DNA of 64,000 bases from JARICQ01 sp964527205 (GCA_964527205.1 CAZGQG010000006.1:1-64000), one strand, 5' to 3'; shown: positions 7,562 through 16,130, counted from the first letter of the stretch. Translations and numbers: made by a program. The notes: generated from the sequence alone by a model not told the origin.

Positions 7562-8941
7562 ATGAAAAGTAATTCTAAGAGAAGATTTTGGATGATCTTA
7601 TTAGCCCTGTTAATCATTTCATCAAGTGTATCTTATGGAGCTGATATAAATAAGGGACCTAAAATAGAATCAAGATCCCTAGTTTTTAATTCTGGACTGG
7701 CATCAGACCAGATAAGATTATTAAAGGATTTCTTTAGGGCCAGACAGCAAAGCAATGTACCTTGGGGCTATGAGTATGATGCTAGGACCAAGGAGCTAGT
7801 CAGGGAATATCAAGGGATAAAAGGACTTAAGGCAGATGGAATAGCAGGAAGTGCAACCTTAAAGGCCATCAACAATGAAATAAAAGAGAGGAGTTTCAGG
7901 CTAGGACTTAGGGTTCCGGTTCTGAACAGAAAGGGAGATATTATCCTTATAAATAAGTCTTCAAATACCCTATACTTTATGAGGGACGGGGTAATTTTAA
8001 AATCCTATCCAGTGGCTACAGGAAAGACTACAGAACTAACTCCTAGCGGTCAATTTAAGATAGTTGTAAAGTTTAAGGACCCAGCCTGGGGTGGAGCAGG
8101 AATAAGCGATCCTATCCCTGGTGGTGACCCTACAAATCCACTTGGAACAAGATGGATAGGTATATCCTATGGAGGGGGAGGAAAATATGGAGTTCATGGA
8201 AATTCTAACCCTAGATCTATAGGCACTTATGCTTCCTTAGGTTGCGTAAGAATGTTTAATAGTGATGTAGAGGAGTTATTTGAAAATGTTAAGATTAATA
8301 CCCCTATATGGATGGGAAGCGAAAGCTTATTAGAATCTTATGGGGTAAAGTTTGAGCATAAATATTTACAGCATCCTGTAGTAGAGAAACCAAAGGAAGA
8401 GATAAAGCAGCCAGAAACCAATATAAGGATTTATGGAGAAAAGATCAAGCTGGAAAATTCAATAATCAATAAGAAGGGAACCACATACCATCCCTTTAGA
8501 GAGATATTAGAGCTTATTGGTGCAGATGTAATATGGGAAGAAAAAGATAAAAAGGTAACTGGTATTTTAAATGGAAAATATGTTGAATTTCAAATAGGCA
8601 ATGTTGAATATCTAGATAGTGAAGGATATAAGTTTTTACCAAAGGGCAAGGAGCCTTTTATAAGCAAAGATAGGACCTATATACCAATTAGAAATCTTAT
8701 GGAGAGCTTGGGCTTTAAAGTGTCCTGGGAACAGGCTACAAGAACTGTAGTTATAGAAAGCATTGCAGAAGAGATAAGGGAAGAAGATGAATATTTCCAA
8801 TCTCCCATAGAAGAGGAGACACCTATAGAAGAAAACCCTATAGAAGAAATTCCCATAGATGAGGAGAGCAAAGGAATAGGTCAAGAAGAAGGCTCAGGGG
8901 AAGAAGGAACTGAGCAAGGACAAGTTGAAAATCTAGAATAA
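7562..8941 (+). CDS. L,D-transpeptidase with peptidoglycan-binding and copper-amine-oxidase-N domains
   Basis: The 459-residue secreted protein has a signal peptide (about 1-27), a PG_binding_1 domain (about 45-105, ending DGIAGSATLKAIN), and a YkuD catalytic domain (about 120-250) with His212 (VHGN), Cys228 and Arg230 in SLGCVRM. A copper amine oxidase N-terminal-like domain follows (about 292-405), then an acidic tail with four PIEE/PIDE repeats. YkuD enzymes make 3-3 peptidoglycan crosslinks through the catalytic cysteine, here outside the membrane. The copper-amine-oxidase domain is a common Clostridia surface module, not an oxidase. The tail may be a flexible spacer. A similar copper-amine-oxidase domain occurs in the gene at 57656. 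Confidence 0.9.
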   Translation: MKSNSKRRFWMILLALLIISSSVSYGADINKGPKIESRSLVFNSGLASDQIRLLKDFFRARQQSNVPWGYEYDARTKELVREYQGIKGLKADGIAGSATLKAINNEIKERSFRLGLRVPVLNRKGDIILINKSSNTLYFMRDGVILKSYPVATGKTTELTPSGQFKIVVKFKDPAWGGAGISDPIPGGDPTNPLGTRWIGISYGGGGKYGVHGNSNPRSIGTYASLGCVRMFNSDVEELFENVKINTPIWMGSESLLESYGVKFEHKYLQHPVVEKPKEEIKQPETNIRIYGEKIKLENSIINKKGTTYHPFREILELIGADVIWEEKDKKVTGILNGKYVEFQIGNVEYLDSEGYKFLPKGKEPFISKDRTYIPIRNLMESLGFKVSWEQATRTVVIESIAEEIREEDEYFQSPIEEETPIEENPIEEIPIDEESKGIGQEEGSGEEGTEQGQVENLE

Positions 8942-9104
8942 TCAGCAAGACTTGGATCATAGAGAGATATATTTTTCTTGTATAAAAAGAATCTTTCTGT
9001 TAATATAATAAAGGTAGTAAAAAAATTAAAAATAAACAGGTAGATAATCTATATAGTAGTAGATAGAAACTTGTTCTTACTAATTAAGAGGAGGTGGAAG
9101 GACA

Positions 9105-9503
9105 ATGAATAAAAATTTAAAGAGATTTATGTTAATAGCACTATCACTTACATTAGCAATAAGCATGATAGCTTGCTCAGATAGCTCTACAGATGTTGAA
9201 GGAGAAGGAACATATACTCCGGGAACATATCAAGCTACAGCTCAAGGCCACAATGAAGAAGAGCCTGTTGTAGTTGAAGTTACATTTGATGCAGATAAGA
9301 TAACAGATGTAAAGGTAGTGGAGCATGGAGAAACAGATGGTATAGGATCAAATGCTGTTGATCAATTACCTGGAGCTATAGTAGAAGGACAAACTCTAAA
9401 GCTTGATGCTGTAACAGGAGCTACTGCAACATCAAATGCTATAATTGAGGCTGTATCAGATGCAGTTACACAAGCTGGTGGAGATCCTAGCAGTTTAAAA
9501 TAG
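9105..9503 (+). CDS. FMN-binding lipoprotein
   Basis: This 132-residue protein has a lipoprotein signal with lipobox cysteine Cys24 (SMIAC) and a single FMN_bind domain. The covalent flavinylation motif DAVTGAT (Asp101 to Thr107) is present; ApbE enzymes attach FMN through a phosphodiester to the Thr of this motif. Such small surface flavoproteins carry electrons outside the membrane in Rnf-like or extracellular electron-transfer chains. No apbE gene is in the window. A strong terminator separates it from the ccdA-tlpA pair, so they are neighbours but not one transcript. The ATG follows GAGGAGGTGG. Confidence 0.9.
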   Translation: MNKNLKRFMLIALSLTLAISMIACSDSSTDVEGEGTYTPGTYQATAQGHNEEEPVVVEVTFDADKITDVKVVEHGETDGIGSNAVDQLPGAIVEGQTLKLDAVTGATATSNAIIEAVSDAVTQAGGDPSSLK

Positions 9504-9526
9504 TATAATATACATGATATTTAAGG

Positions 9527-9550
9527 AGACGGGCCTAGCCCGTCTTTTTT
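9527..9550 (+). terminator. Terminator of the FMN-lipoprotein gene
   Basis: An 8-bp GC-rich stem AGACGGGC / GCCCGTCT with loop CTA is followed by a T run, 23 bases after the stop codon. Confidence 0.92.
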
Positions 9551-9661
9551 GTATTTAAATAGATCTCTATGGCTATTGAAAAATATGGACTCTTAATATA
9601 TAATAAAAGCAATTGGATATACCAGATAGGGGTATACAATACTAGAAATGGAGGAATATTT

Positions 9662-10360
9662 ATGATTGAACTTTTTGATGTATCCTGGGGAGCCGCCTTT
9701 GGTTTTGGTGTCTTATCCTTTTTTTCACCCTGCATACTTCCCCTTATTCCAGTATATATAATGTATATCACAGGTATAAGTGTGGAAAGTGAACTTGAAG
9801 AAAAAAGAGCTTTTGCCTTTAAAAGAACCTTGGGTTTTGTCCTTGGTTTTACAATAATATTTATGATAATGGGAACTTCTGCAAGTTTTATAGGAAGGGT
9901 ATTTGCTAGGAATAAAATCTTGTTTTCCAGAATAAGTGGACTAATAATTATTTTATTTGGATTAAATATGACAGGAATATTGAATTTCAAGTTTTTAAAT
10001 ATGGAAAAGCGAATGAAGTCTCCAAAGAATATGACCAGCTGGTTCAGTTCTATTCTAATGGGCATGGCCTTTGCTGCAGGATGGACACCTTGTTTTGGAC
10101 CTGTCCTGGCAGCTATATTAGTACTAGCAGGGAATTCAGATACCTTATTTAAGGGTACCTTACTTCTTTTTATCTACTCCATGGGAATGGCTATTCCCTT
10201 CTTGCTGACATCTCTTTTTGTAGGAAGATTTAGCAAGTTCTTGGAAAGAGGAGAAAAATGGATAAAGTACATTCCAGTTTTTGGAGGAGTAATAATGATA
10301 ATATTTGGACTTCTAGTATTTTTCAATAAAATGATATATATAAGCAATCTACTATTATAA
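9662..10360 (+). CDS. ccdA: CcdA-type thiol-disulfide membrane transporter
   Basis: The 232-residue, six-helix membrane protein carries the two redox cysteines of the CcdA/DsbD-beta family: Cys24 in FFSPCILPLIP and Cys144 in GWTPCFGPVL. It moves reducing equivalents from cytoplasmic thioredoxin to extracytoplasmic thiol proteins. The ATG at 9662, seven bases after GGAGG, is preferred over an in-frame ATG at 9569, which would add a hydrophilic, non-conserved extension and lies next to the preceding terminator. The TlpA-like thioredoxin 18 bp downstream is its likely partner. No cytochrome c genes are near. Confidence 0.93.
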   Translation: MIELFDVSWGAAFGFGVLSFFSPCILPLIPVYIMYITGISVESELEEKRAFAFKRTLGFVLGFTIIFMIMGTSASFIGRVFARNKILFSRISGLIIILFGLNMTGILNFKFLNMEKRMKSPKNMTSWFSSILMGMAFAAGWTPCFGPVLAAILVLAGNSDTLFKGTLLLFIYSMGMAIPFLLTSLFVGRFSKFLERGEKWIKYIPVFGGVIMIIFGLLVFFNKMIYISNLLL

Positions 10361-10378
10361 ATTAGAGAGGGGAAAAGG

Positions 10379-11026
10379 ATGAAAAAACAAAGGATACTAA
10401 TAATAGTCTTGGCAGTTGTTCTTATTGTTGGATTAGTTTGGTTTGTATCTAACTATAGGGAAGAAGGAAGAATGCTAGCAGAGGAAAAGGAGAAGACTGC
10501 TGAGGATGAAATTCTTGAAGAGGATGAAGAGGATATAGAAGATAGAGAAGATGAAGAAATAGAAGACAGTGAAGATCCAGAGCCTGAAGATGAGCCTGTG
10601 GCAGATATAGCTGTAGGAGCTCCTGCACCAGACTTTACTTTAAAGAACTTACAAGGGGAAGAAGTATCCCTAAGTGACTTTAGGGGTAATATTGTGCTTA
10701 TAAACTTCTGGGCTACCTGGTGTACATTTTGTGATAGGGAGATGCCTGATTTAAGGAGATTGGATACTGTCTATGATGATGTCACAGTCCTAGCTGTAAA
10801 CTTGCTGGAAGACAGGGACAAGGTGGCAGATTATATAGAAAAAGGAGAATACGACTTTGAAGTTGTCCTAGATGAAGAGGGAGAAGTTGGAAAGACTTAC
10901 TATATTAATCCCCTGCCTACTTCCTACTTTGTAGAAGAAGATGGAACCCTAATTGGTAGGATTGAGGGAATGCTTGAATATGATCAAATGGTAAATATTA
11001 TTGAAAATATTAAGGCAGCAAGGTAA
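10379..11026 (+). CDS. Membrane-anchored TlpA/ResA-like thioredoxin
   Basis: The 215-residue protein has an N-terminal anchor (about 6-23) and a very acidic linker of Glu/Asp runs (about 35-75). A thioredoxin-fold AhpC/TlpA domain follows, with redox motif WCTFC (Cys115, Cys118) and the cis-Pro stretch PLPTSYFV. It is an extracytoplasmic disulfide reductase or oxidant-handling protein, most likely kept reduced by the CcdA protein encoded just upstream. CTFC differs from the common CxPC variants, which may tune the redox potential. The acidic linker probably holds the domain away from the membrane. Confidence 0.9.
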   Translation: MKKQRILIIVLAVVLIVGLVWFVSNYREEGRMLAEEKEKTAEDEILEEDEEDIEDREDEEIEDSEDPEPEDEPVADIAVGAPAPDFTLKNLQGEEVSLSDFRGNIVLINFWATWCTFCDREMPDLRRLDTVYDDVTVLAVNLLEDRDKVADYIEKGEYDFEVVLDEEGEVGKTYYINPLPTSYFVEEDGTLIGRIEGMLEYDQMVNIIENIKAAR

Positions 11027-11069
11027 GATATATATATAGATAGTTTATATAAGATAGGGAGATGAGGTC

Positions 11070-11864
11070 GTGAATTTAACTAGGGAAAATTTAGAGGAGC
11101 TAACAGAGGATATTATAAAATGGATAAGAGAGAGTATGGAAAACTCAGGAGGTAAAAAAGCAGTAATAGGGATTTCTGGGGGCAAGGATAGCTCTGTTGT
11201 GGCAGGGCTTGCAGTAAGGGCCCTTGGAGCAGATAAGGTAGTAGGCATATTAATGCCAGATGGAGTACAGTCTGACATATCCTATGCAGAAGATCTTTGC
11301 GATTTTTTAGGGATTCAATCTACAATCATAAATATTAAAAGTATTACATCTGCCTTTTTAGGGGAGATTGAGAAGGTGGATGAGGATATAGTCCAGGGTA
11401 TATCTAGGCAAACTAGATTAAATCTTCCTCCCAGAGTAAGGATGACAGTCCTATATGCTGTCTCCCAATCCATAGAGGATGCTAGGGTAATCAACACATC
11501 CAATCTTTCTGAAGATTGGATAGGATATGCTACTCTTTATGGAGATACGGCAGGAGCATTTTCTCCCCTAGGCATGCTTACCAGTGATGAAGTGATTCAG
11601 ATTGGAGAGTATTTAGGCCTTCCTCAAGCCTTAATATTAAAGGTTCCTAGTGATGGACTAACAGGAGAGACAGATGAGGATATATTTGGATTTTCCTATG
11701 AGGTCTTAAATAAGTATATTAGGCAGGGCATAATTGATGATTTGGAAATAAAAGAAAAGATTGATCGCATGCACAGATTAAGCAGGCACAAATTTTTAAC
11801 CATACCTATGTACAAGCCAAGTTTAGATATTGTTGCAGAAGATATTGCAAATATCTATGGATAA
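11070..11864 (+). CDS. nadE: NH3-dependent NAD+ synthase
   Basis: This 264-residue N-type ATP pyrophosphatase has the PP-loop SGGKDS (residues 36-41) and the NadE motifs NTSNLSEDWIGYATLYGD and KVPSDGL. It converts deamido-NAD to NAD with ammonia and ATP in the cytoplasm. The absence of a nitrilase-type glutaminase domain and the short length mark the ammonia-dependent form. It starts with GTG at 11070 behind GATGAGG, 43 bp after tlpA, so it may be the last gene of that transcript. A 15-bp terminator follows. Confidence 0.95.
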   Translation: MNLTRENLEELTEDIIKWIRESMENSGGKKAVIGISGGKDSSVVAGLAVRALGADKVVGILMPDGVQSDISYAEDLCDFLGIQSTIINIKSITSAFLGEIEKVDEDIVQGISRQTRLNLPPRVRMTVLYAVSQSIEDARVINTSNLSEDWIGYATLYGDTAGAFSPLGMLTSDEVIQIGEYLGLPQALILKVPSDGLTGETDEDIFGFSYEVLNKYIRQGIIDDLEIKEKIDRMHRLSRHKFLTIPMYKPSLDIVAEDIANIYG

Positions 11865-11892
11865 AAGATTAGCAGAAAATAAGAATGGAACA

Positions 11893-11935
11893 AAGATGAT
11901 AGGCCTAGATAGGATAGGCCTATCATCTTTTTATA
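11893..11935 (+). terminator. Terminator of nadE
   Basis: The 15-bp perfect stem AAGATGATAGGCCTA (11893-11907) / TAGGCCTATCATCTT (11915-11929) is followed by TTTTATATTTT. Confidence 0.93.
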
Positions 11936-11989
11936 TTTTATCTAAAGTATTTCGGTACTCTAGATAAAATATGGAAAAAATGATACAAT
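11934..11989 (+). promoter_or_regulatory. Inverted repeat overlapping the MATE promoter
   Basis: TATTTTATCTA (11934-11944) and TAGATAAAATA (11961-11971) are perfect 11-bp arms around a smaller AGTA/TACT stem. The right arm overlaps a possible -35 (TAGATA, 11961-11966), 17 bp upstream of TACAAT (11984-11989). No T run follows, so it looks like an operator more than a terminator. Confidence 0.4.
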
Positions 11990-12014
11990 AAATAAGAAAT
12001 CAGGAGGGAGATAA

Positions 12015-13418
12015 ATGAAGAATAAGTCAAAAAACCAGAGAGATTTTTTATTAAACAATGAAAATATTTATTACAATGTATTTTATTTGGCATGGCCAAT
12101 TATAATCCAGTCCCTGCTCCAGGTATCCATTGGAACCATAGACATAAAAATGGTAGGATCCCTGGGAGTAGATGCTATATCTGCAGTAGGTACAGGTAGG
12201 AATATAATAATGCTTATTATGGTATTAGTAATGGCTATATCTACAGGAACAATTGCAATGATATCCAGGTTTACTGGAATGAATGATCCTAAAAGTGCAT
12301 CTTCAAGTGCGGGACAGGCTTTCTTCCTAAGTGTTCTAGCATCTATATTTATGATTCCCCTAGGTCTTCTTACCAACGAGTGGGTCTTAAATCTTTTAGG
12401 TGTAAATCAAAATGTCCTAGTACTAGCAAAGGAATATATGGCCGTATTCTTTATATCTATACCTTTTTTCTTACTTAACTTTATGGCCAAATCTATATTT
12501 CAAGGGGCTGGAGATACAAAGACCCCCCTTATTATTGACATAGTAATGAATATAATAAATGTAATAGGAAATTATGTGTTTATATTTGGATTTTGGATAT
12601 TCCCTGAGATGGGAGTAAGAGGTGCAGCCATGGGTACATTAATAGCCAGATTGATTGGTAGTATCCTAGGTTGGGGAGCACTTATGAGTGGTAGATTTGT
12701 AATAAAGGTTTACCTTGAGGATATGATAAGGCCAAAATGGGATATCGGAAGGCAAATAATGAAAATTGGACTTCCATCAGCCCTTCAAGGTCTTTCTAGA
12801 AATATAAGTAGATTTATGCTTTTTGCCATACTTGCAAGAACCCTAAGGGCAGAAGCAGCTGTACCTGCCTATGTTATAGGGACTAACTTAAATCAGTATG
12901 CCCTTATGCCTGGACTGGCCATAGGAACAGCAGCAGCAACCCTTTCCGGAATGAATATAGGAGCAGACAAGCTTAAAAGAGCCTATAGGACGGGAAAGGT
13001 CTGTGCAATTCTTGGGGCAATTTTAATGGGAATCCTGGCCCTTATATTTGCTGTTTTTTCAACACCATTTATTAAATTTTTCCTAAATGAATCAAATCCT
13101 GAAGTACTGCAAATTGGGAAGACCTTCCTAATAATAATAGGACTAGCAGAGCCCCTACATGCAGTAACCATAGCCCTGTCTAGAACTATGCAGGGAGCTG
13201 GATATACTAGGTATCCCTTCCTGGTCACCTTTGTGTCCTGGCTACTCCTAAGAGTGAGTCTAGCCTATCTACTGGCCCTTGTCTTTGGACTTGGATCTAC
13301 AGGTGTATGGATAGCCATAAGCTTATCTACAGTAGTGTCAGGAATCCTAAGTGTTCTTGTATTTAGAAGGAGACAATGGAAGTATGTAAAAATTGAAACC
13401 GGAAATTCAGAAAGTTAA
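12015..13418 (+). CDS. MATE family multidrug/metabolite efflux protein
   Basis: The 467-residue integral membrane protein has twelve predicted helices in two homologous halves. It shows the MATE signatures near the N-terminus (LAWPIIIQSLLQ) and in the fourth to fifth helices (AKSIFQGAGDTKTP). MATE proteins export cationic compounds using Na+ or H+ gradients; the substrate is not predictable. The ATG is five bases after AGGAGGGAG. The EamA transporter gene begins 32 bp downstream, probably co-transcribed. This is the first of three MATE genes in the window (also 16187 and 37685). Confidence 0.92.
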   Translation: MKNKSKNQRDFLLNNENIYYNVFYLAWPIIIQSLLQVSIGTIDIKMVGSLGVDAISAVGTGRNIIMLIMVLVMAISTGTIAMISRFTGMNDPKSASSSAGQAFFLSVLASIFMIPLGLLTNEWVLNLLGVNQNVLVLAKEYMAVFFISIPFFLLNFMAKSIFQGAGDTKTPLIIDIVMNIINVIGNYVFIFGFWIFPEMGVRGAAMGTLIARLIGSILGWGALMSGRFVIKVYLEDMIRPKWDIGRQIMKIGLPSALQGLSRNISRFMLFAILARTLRAEAAVPAYVIGTNLNQYALMPGLAIGTAAATLSGMNIGADKLKRAYRTGKVCAILGAILMGILALIFAVFSTPFIKFFLNESNPEVLQIGKTFLIIIGLAEPLHAVTIALSRTMQGAGYTRYPFLVTFVSWLLLRVSLAYLLALVFGLGSTGVWIAISLSTVVSGILSVLVFRRRQWKYVKIETGNSES

Positions 13419-13450
13419 AGATTCCCATTAAATATAAAAGGAGCTGTGAT

Positions 13451-14380
13451 ATGAAAGCAAAGGAAGAATCACCATTAAAAAAGCCCTATATACTTATTCT
13501 ATTAGCCCTTATAGCTTGTTTTTTATGGGGAAGTGCCTTTCCTGTTATTAAAATGGGATATGACTTATTTGAGATTTCAGGAGGGGACACCTTCAATAAA
13601 ATAATTTTTGCAGGCTATAGGTTTTTCTTGGCTGGACTTATGATCTTTGCCTTTAGTTTAATAAGGGGTAAAAATCTGAGAATAAGCAAAGAGCAAATTA
13701 AAAAAGTTTTATTGCTAGGCCTTTTGCAGACAACTATTAACTATACTTTTTTCTACATAGGGGTATCCAATACAAGTGCTACTAAAGGTTCAATAATTAT
13801 GGCAACCAATACACTATTCGCTGTAATTATAGCCAGGTTCTTTTATGAAGAGGATAGATTTACATTAAAGAAGATAATTGGATTAGTAGTAGGATTTGCA
13901 GGGGTTATAATTGTAAACCTAGATGGTGGGGGAGTGGCTGGTGGTTTTTCTTTAACAGGAGAGGGTTTTGTCCTTATAGCCAGCCTAACAGGAGCCATAT
14001 CCAGTGTATATACAAAGAAAATAGCCAGTGGTATAAGTTCCTATCTAGTAGCAGGCTATCAATTGTTCCTAGGATCATTATTTCTCCTTCTAGCAGGCTT
14101 TGCTGGTGGTGGAGAGGCCCTGAACTTTACTTTTCAAAACCTTTGGCTGCTCTTATATCTTGCCCTTGCCTCAGCTGCAGCCTTTTCCATATGGACCGCT
14201 CTTTTAGAGCATAATCCAGTTGGCAAGGTATCTATATATAAATTTACCATACCAATATTTGGAGTTTTCCTATCCTACATATTACTAGGAGAAAAGCTAT
14301 TAGGAGCCAAGGTTATAATATCTGTTATTTTAGTATCCGCAAGTATAATATTTATTAATTTAGATAAAAGAAGGGCTTAA
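13451..14380 (+). CDS. EamA/DMT-family metabolite transporter
   Basis: The 309-residue protein has ten predicted helices built from two EamA repeats (about 13-150 and 168-305). It contains family motifs such as FLWGSAFPVIK near the start and YTKKIASGIS at the second repeat. Drug/metabolite transporters export amino acids, nucleosides or other small molecules. It follows a MATE gene by 32 bp with its own AAGGAGCTG site and ends before a bidirectional terminator shared with the convergent potassium channel gene. Confidence 0.9.
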   Translation: MKAKEESPLKKPYILILLALIACFLWGSAFPVIKMGYDLFEISGGDTFNKIIFAGYRFFLAGLMIFAFSLIRGKNLRISKEQIKKVLLLGLLQTTINYTFFYIGVSNTSATKGSIIMATNTLFAVIIARFFYEEDRFTLKKIIGLVVGFAGVIIVNLDGGGVAGGFSLTGEGFVLIASLTGAISSVYTKKIASGISSYLVAGYQLFLGSLFLLLAGFAGGGEALNFTFQNLWLLLYLALASAAAFSIWTALLEHNPVGKVSIYKFTIPIFGVFLSYILLGEKLLGAKVIISVILVSASIIFINLDKRRA

Positions 14381-14420
14381 ACTATATTATCAGAGCCGAA
14401 TTTAGCAAAAGCTCTAAAGA

Positions 14421-14466
14421 AAAAGAGATTAAGACATTATTTATAAATAATATCTTAATCTCTTTT
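14421..14466. terminator. Bidirectional terminator between EamA and K+ channel genes
   Basis: A 46-nt near-perfect palindrome. Outer arms AAAAGAGATTAAGA / TCTTAATCTCTTTT surround an inner ATTATTTA/TAAATAAT stem, with A and T runs on either side, between convergent genes. Confidence 0.88.
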
Positions 14467-14487
14467 GTTTATATATTTTTTATATAC

Positions 14488-15381
14488 CTATCTCCTGGAT
14501 CCTTTGCTATTTTCTTTAGTTGTTCCACCTGTTCTTTGGGGGATTTTAGCCTCTATTAGGGTCTGATTCATAAGTTCTGAATTTTTATTTATAACAACAT
14601 CTTCAAGATCAAGTATTACTTCTCCTGCCTTGGTAATTATATCTAAAAATGATATGACATTAGGCCTAAGCATTAGAGAAGCCATACGGGTTCCACCTAT
14701 CTGATTAGGAGATATAGTATTATTTGCCCCTGCCTTTTTTAATTTACCATCTGAATTCTTATTTATAGACCTAGAGACTATATAAAGATCTTCATTCATT
14801 TGCCTGGCAGTTAAAACAGTATAAACATTTTCTGCATCACTTGAAAGAGAAGATATAAGCCCCTTGGCATATCTTATATTAGCTTCTTCTAGGATTGCCT
14901 CCTGAACTGCATCCCCATGTATTACAGGAATGTTTTCATCCATTAATTCATGAACCTTATCCATGTCCTTTTCTATTACTAGAAAATCTGCATTGCTTGA
15001 CACAAACTGCTTGATAGCATTATAGCCCGTTTCCCCTGCACCGCATATTATATAATGGTCTTTCATATTTCTAATTTTAGTTTCCATGGTCTTTCTCCTC
15101 CAAGCTTTTCTAATGTCTCCTTCTAGAAGTGAAGATACTATAGTAGAAAACAAATAACCTACAGTTCCTAAGCTTACAAATATAAGTATTATTGAGAACA
15201 TCTTTGCCTCAGTTCCCATTACTCCAATCTCACCATAGCCTACAGTGGATATAGTGATTACAGTCATATAAAGGGCATCTACAATACTTAGATCCATTAG
15301 GATCATATAGCCTATGACTCCAGTAAGGATAAGGGATATTAAAAGTGCCAGTACAACTTGAAGATCGTTTTGTTTCTTCAT
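14488..15381 (-). CDS. RCK-domain potassium channel, C-terminus truncated by deletion/frameshift
   Basis: The 297-residue protein has two membrane helices around a pore loop with selectivity filter STVGYGE (residues 45-51), then an RCK N-domain with GAGETG (114-119). This is the MthK/YugO type of ligand-gated K+ channel. The RCK C-domain begins (LEDVVINKNSELMNQT) but stops after KIPQRTG. At that point a second reading frame gives KEQVEQLKKIAKDPG and runs to a stop at 14469, right against the terminator; that is the typical far C-terminus of this family. About 40 codons therefore seem deleted at a short repeat around 14525-14542, shifting the frame. Gating by the RCK C-domain would be lost if real. 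Confidence 0.85.
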   Translation of the reverse strand: MKKQNDLQVVLALLISLILTGVIGYMILMDLSIVDALYMTVITISTVGYGEIGVMGTEAKMFSIILIFVSLGTVGYLFSTIVSSLLEGDIRKAWRRKTMETKIRNMKDHYIICGAGETGYNAIKQFVSSNADFLVIEKDMDKVHELMDENIPVIHGDAVQEAILEEANIRYAKGLISSLSSDAENVYTVLTARQMNEDLYIVSRSINKNSDGKLKKAGANNTISPNQIGGTRMASLMLRPNVISFLDIITKAGEVILDLEDVVINKNSELMNQTLIEAKIPQRTGGTTKENSKGSRR

Positions 15382-15486
15382 CCATATCAGCCCCCTATTT
15401 CTTTAACTAATTATAACATATTCTTTAAGAAAAAATATATTTTTGAAAAGATAAATTTGGGTATCTATAAAAAGGGAGGAGATTAA

Positions 15487-16029
15487 ATGAAAATAGGAAT
15501 CATAGTAGGAAGTATAAGTAAGAATTCAAATAATATGAAGATAGGAAAATTTTTGGTGGAAGAGTACAAGCAAGACTTTGATATGAATATTATAGATATC
15601 AAGGATTTGCCAATGTATAATGAGGACATAGAATTAGATCCACCAGAGACAGTAAAGAAGCTTAAAAGAGAGGTAAAAGATTCTGACGCACTTATATTTA
15701 TAACCCCAGAATACAATCATTCTATACCAGGAGTATTAAAGAACGCCCTAGATTGGCTTTCAAGGGTAGATAGGCCCTTGCTTGGAAAGCCTACAATGGT
15801 AATAGGTGCAACCATGGGGTCCTTAGGTACATCAAGAGCCCAAACTCATTTAAGACAAATCTTAAATTCCGGAGGTATAGCCTGTCTAAATCTACCAAGT
15901 AACGAGGTCCTTATATCCAATATAGGAGATAAATTAGATGAGAATGGAAATTTAATAGATCAATCTACAATAGATTTTTTAGATCTTACCATGAAGAACT
16001 TTATTGAATGGGTTAAAAAAGTTAAGTAA
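15487..16029 (+). CDS. NADPH-dependent FMN reductase family flavoprotein
   Basis: The 180-residue flavodoxin-like protein starts MKIGIIVGSISKNSNNMKI, with the FMN phosphate loop GSISKNSN and the conserved FITPEYNHSIPGVLKNALDW (about residues 72-91). These match the NADPH-dependent FMN/azo/quinone reductase family (PF03358). It is probably a cytoplasmic dimer transferring hydride from NADPH to FMN and then to quinones or metals. It is monocistronic, with AAAGGGAGGAG before the start and a terminator after it. Confidence 0.9.
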   Translation: MKIGIIVGSISKNSNNMKIGKFLVEEYKQDFDMNIIDIKDLPMYNEDIELDPPETVKKLKREVKDSDALIFITPEYNHSIPGVLKNALDWLSRVDRPLLGKPTMVIGATMGSLGTSRAQTHLRQILNSGGIACLNLPSNEVLISNIGDKLDENGNLIDQSTIDFLDLTMKNFIEWVKKVK

Positions 16030-16054
16030 GAGAAAAGTCCAAATAATAAAGATG

Positions 16055-16082
16055 AAAATGACCATTAATTGGTCATTTTTTT
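16055..16082 (+). terminator. Terminator of the FMN reductase gene
   Basis: The 10-bp stem AAAATGACCA / TGGTCATTTT with loop TTAAT is followed by T. Confidence 0.88.
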
Positions 16083-16101
16083 ATGGAAAAAAACATCTTG
16101 T

Positions 16102-16130
16102 TTGACAAGGGAGGGATTAGAGCTTATAAT
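16102..16130 (+). promoter_or_regulatory. Perfect-consensus promoter of the MATE-TetR operon
   Basis: TTGACA (16102-16107) and TATAAT (16125-16130) are separated by exactly 17 bp, a full sigma-A consensus. Such a strong promoter usually needs tight repression, in line with the operators that begin inside its -10 box. Confidence 0.9.

Noticed and set aside
8636..8884. Reverse-strand frames opposite the L,D-transpeptidase tail
   Set aside because: They are shadows of the PIEE-repeat region; composition (Tyr/Phe/Ser rich) and lack of start signals argue against coding.
9569..9661. N-terminal extension of CcdA from an upstream ATG
   Set aside because: It is hydrophilic, not part of the family, and the ATG at 9662 has a GGAGG at proper distance.
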